From Acidobacteriaceae bacterium (lineage in GTDB: Bacteria > Acidobacteriota > Terriglobia > Bryobacterales > Bryobacteraceae): 6,831 nucleotides of DNA. The notes beneath the pieces were generated by a model, which was not told the DNA's origin, made no database searches, and saw only the letters and a list, made by a program, of their open reading frames with translations. Of the stretch, positions 6,488 through 6,831 are shown piece by piece. How positions within the stretch are numbered: the stretch's first letter is position 1; the number at the start of each line of letters is the position of its first letter. The position numbers and the translations under genes are program-made. The stretch is from contig JAFAQG010000169.1 of assembly GCA_019246575.1 (NCBI GenBank), positions 1 through 6,831 of the forward strand. Reading direction: 5' to 3'.

Positions 6488-6831
6488 ACCAATGGGACAA
6501 ATGAGGGTGATTTGGGCATGAATTTCCTTTCCGTGCAAACGGTGAGTCCCACACCCGAGCCCACATGCTACGGTCTCTTCGGCCCAGGCGCTCTGCTTCT
6601 AGTCCACTCGCACGCAAACGTTACGCGAAAGCGAGGGCAAGCCAACCGGAGCCGTCAGAGCACGCTGCGCCCGCTACTCCGGCTCATACGCCACTCCCAG
6701 AAGACCGCGCCTTCAACAGCGCTATCCACGCGCGCCTCATCCCGCTGTCGCGGCCAGCAGCATTTCTACTCACCAGGCCGACTCCAATCCGTACGCATGC
6801 TGGCCTTTAGAACGCTTAGGCGAGATATACT
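6488..6831. other. 344-bp stretch with no convincing gene; possible remnant or insertion sequence end
   Basis: No frame on either strand gives a recognisable protein. The open frames here are rich in Arg, Ser, Pro and Ala, as expected for non-coding GC-rich DNA, and minus-strand frames are short. Several inverted repeats are visible: CAAAT/ATTTG (6498-6502, 6510-6514), CTCGC/GCGAG (6607-6611, 6631-6635), and the overlapping alternatives CCGGAG/CTCCGG (6646-6651, 6677-6682) and GAGCCG/CGGCTC (6649-6654, 6680-6685). No tRNA, rRNA or transposase was recognised. Confidence 0.45.

Noticed and set aside
6364..6564. Minus-strand open frame of 66 codons
   Set aside because: Its second half is the exact antisense of the conserved DUF433 fragment, and the product is not recognisable.
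6565..6810. Plus-strand open frame of 81 codons
   Set aside because: The Arg/Ser/Pro/Ala-rich product has no motif, and no good ribosome binding site precedes its start; likely a chance frame in GC-rich DNA.
6488..6831. Insertion sequence with terminal inverted repeats, tRNA gene or CRISPR array
   Set aside because: No matching inverted ends, transposase residues, tRNA cloverleaf or regularly spaced repeats could be found within the visible bases; a remnant remains only a possibility.

Overview
The window most resembles a chromosomal stretch from an acidobacterium, probably of the Solibacter/Bryobacter type. This rests on protein architecture only, since no phylogenetic marker gene is present. 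Two architectures are typical of that group: a very large TonB-dependent receptor with an N-terminal carboxypeptidase-regulatory-like domain (Oar-like), and a regulator-like protein with an N-terminal DNA-binding-type domain, one membrane helix and a TolB/PD40 beta-propeller.

Layout, left to right. Positions 1-1418 (minus strand) hold the first 472 codons of the regulator-like PD40 protein, whose 3' end lies off the left edge. A 116-bp divergent intergenic region (1419-1534) follows. It holds a good extended -10 promoter for the leftward gene, a perfect 6-bp inverted repeat where that promoter's -35 box would lie, and further GTGA/TCAC half-sites. Positions 1535-2767 (plus strand) encode a secreted 410-residue right-handed beta-helix (pectin-lyase-like fold) protein of unknown activity. 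A 109-bp convergent gap (2768-2876) contains a weak terminator-like hairpin. Positions 2877-6311 (minus strand) encode a complete 1144-residue outer-membrane TonB-dependent receptor with a strong Shine-Dalgarno at 6319-6325. Divergent from it, at 6407-6487, is the N-terminal third of a DUF433 antitoxin-type gene that stops matching abruptly. The remaining 344 bases to the right edge have no convincing gene.

How the genes may work together (inference): the PD40 protein looks like a CadC/ToxR-style membrane-tethered one-component regulator. The divergent arrangement and the palindrome over its own promoter suggest autoregulation, perhaps with co-control of the beta-helix gene. Both larger right-hand genes encode exported proteins, a secreted beta-helix protein and an outer-membrane transporter, which would fit polysaccharide or other polymer use. 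No SusD-like partner, hydrolase or inner-membrane transporter is present to confirm a substrate. The right end looks like a scar of gene decay or insertion next to the receptor's promoter region.
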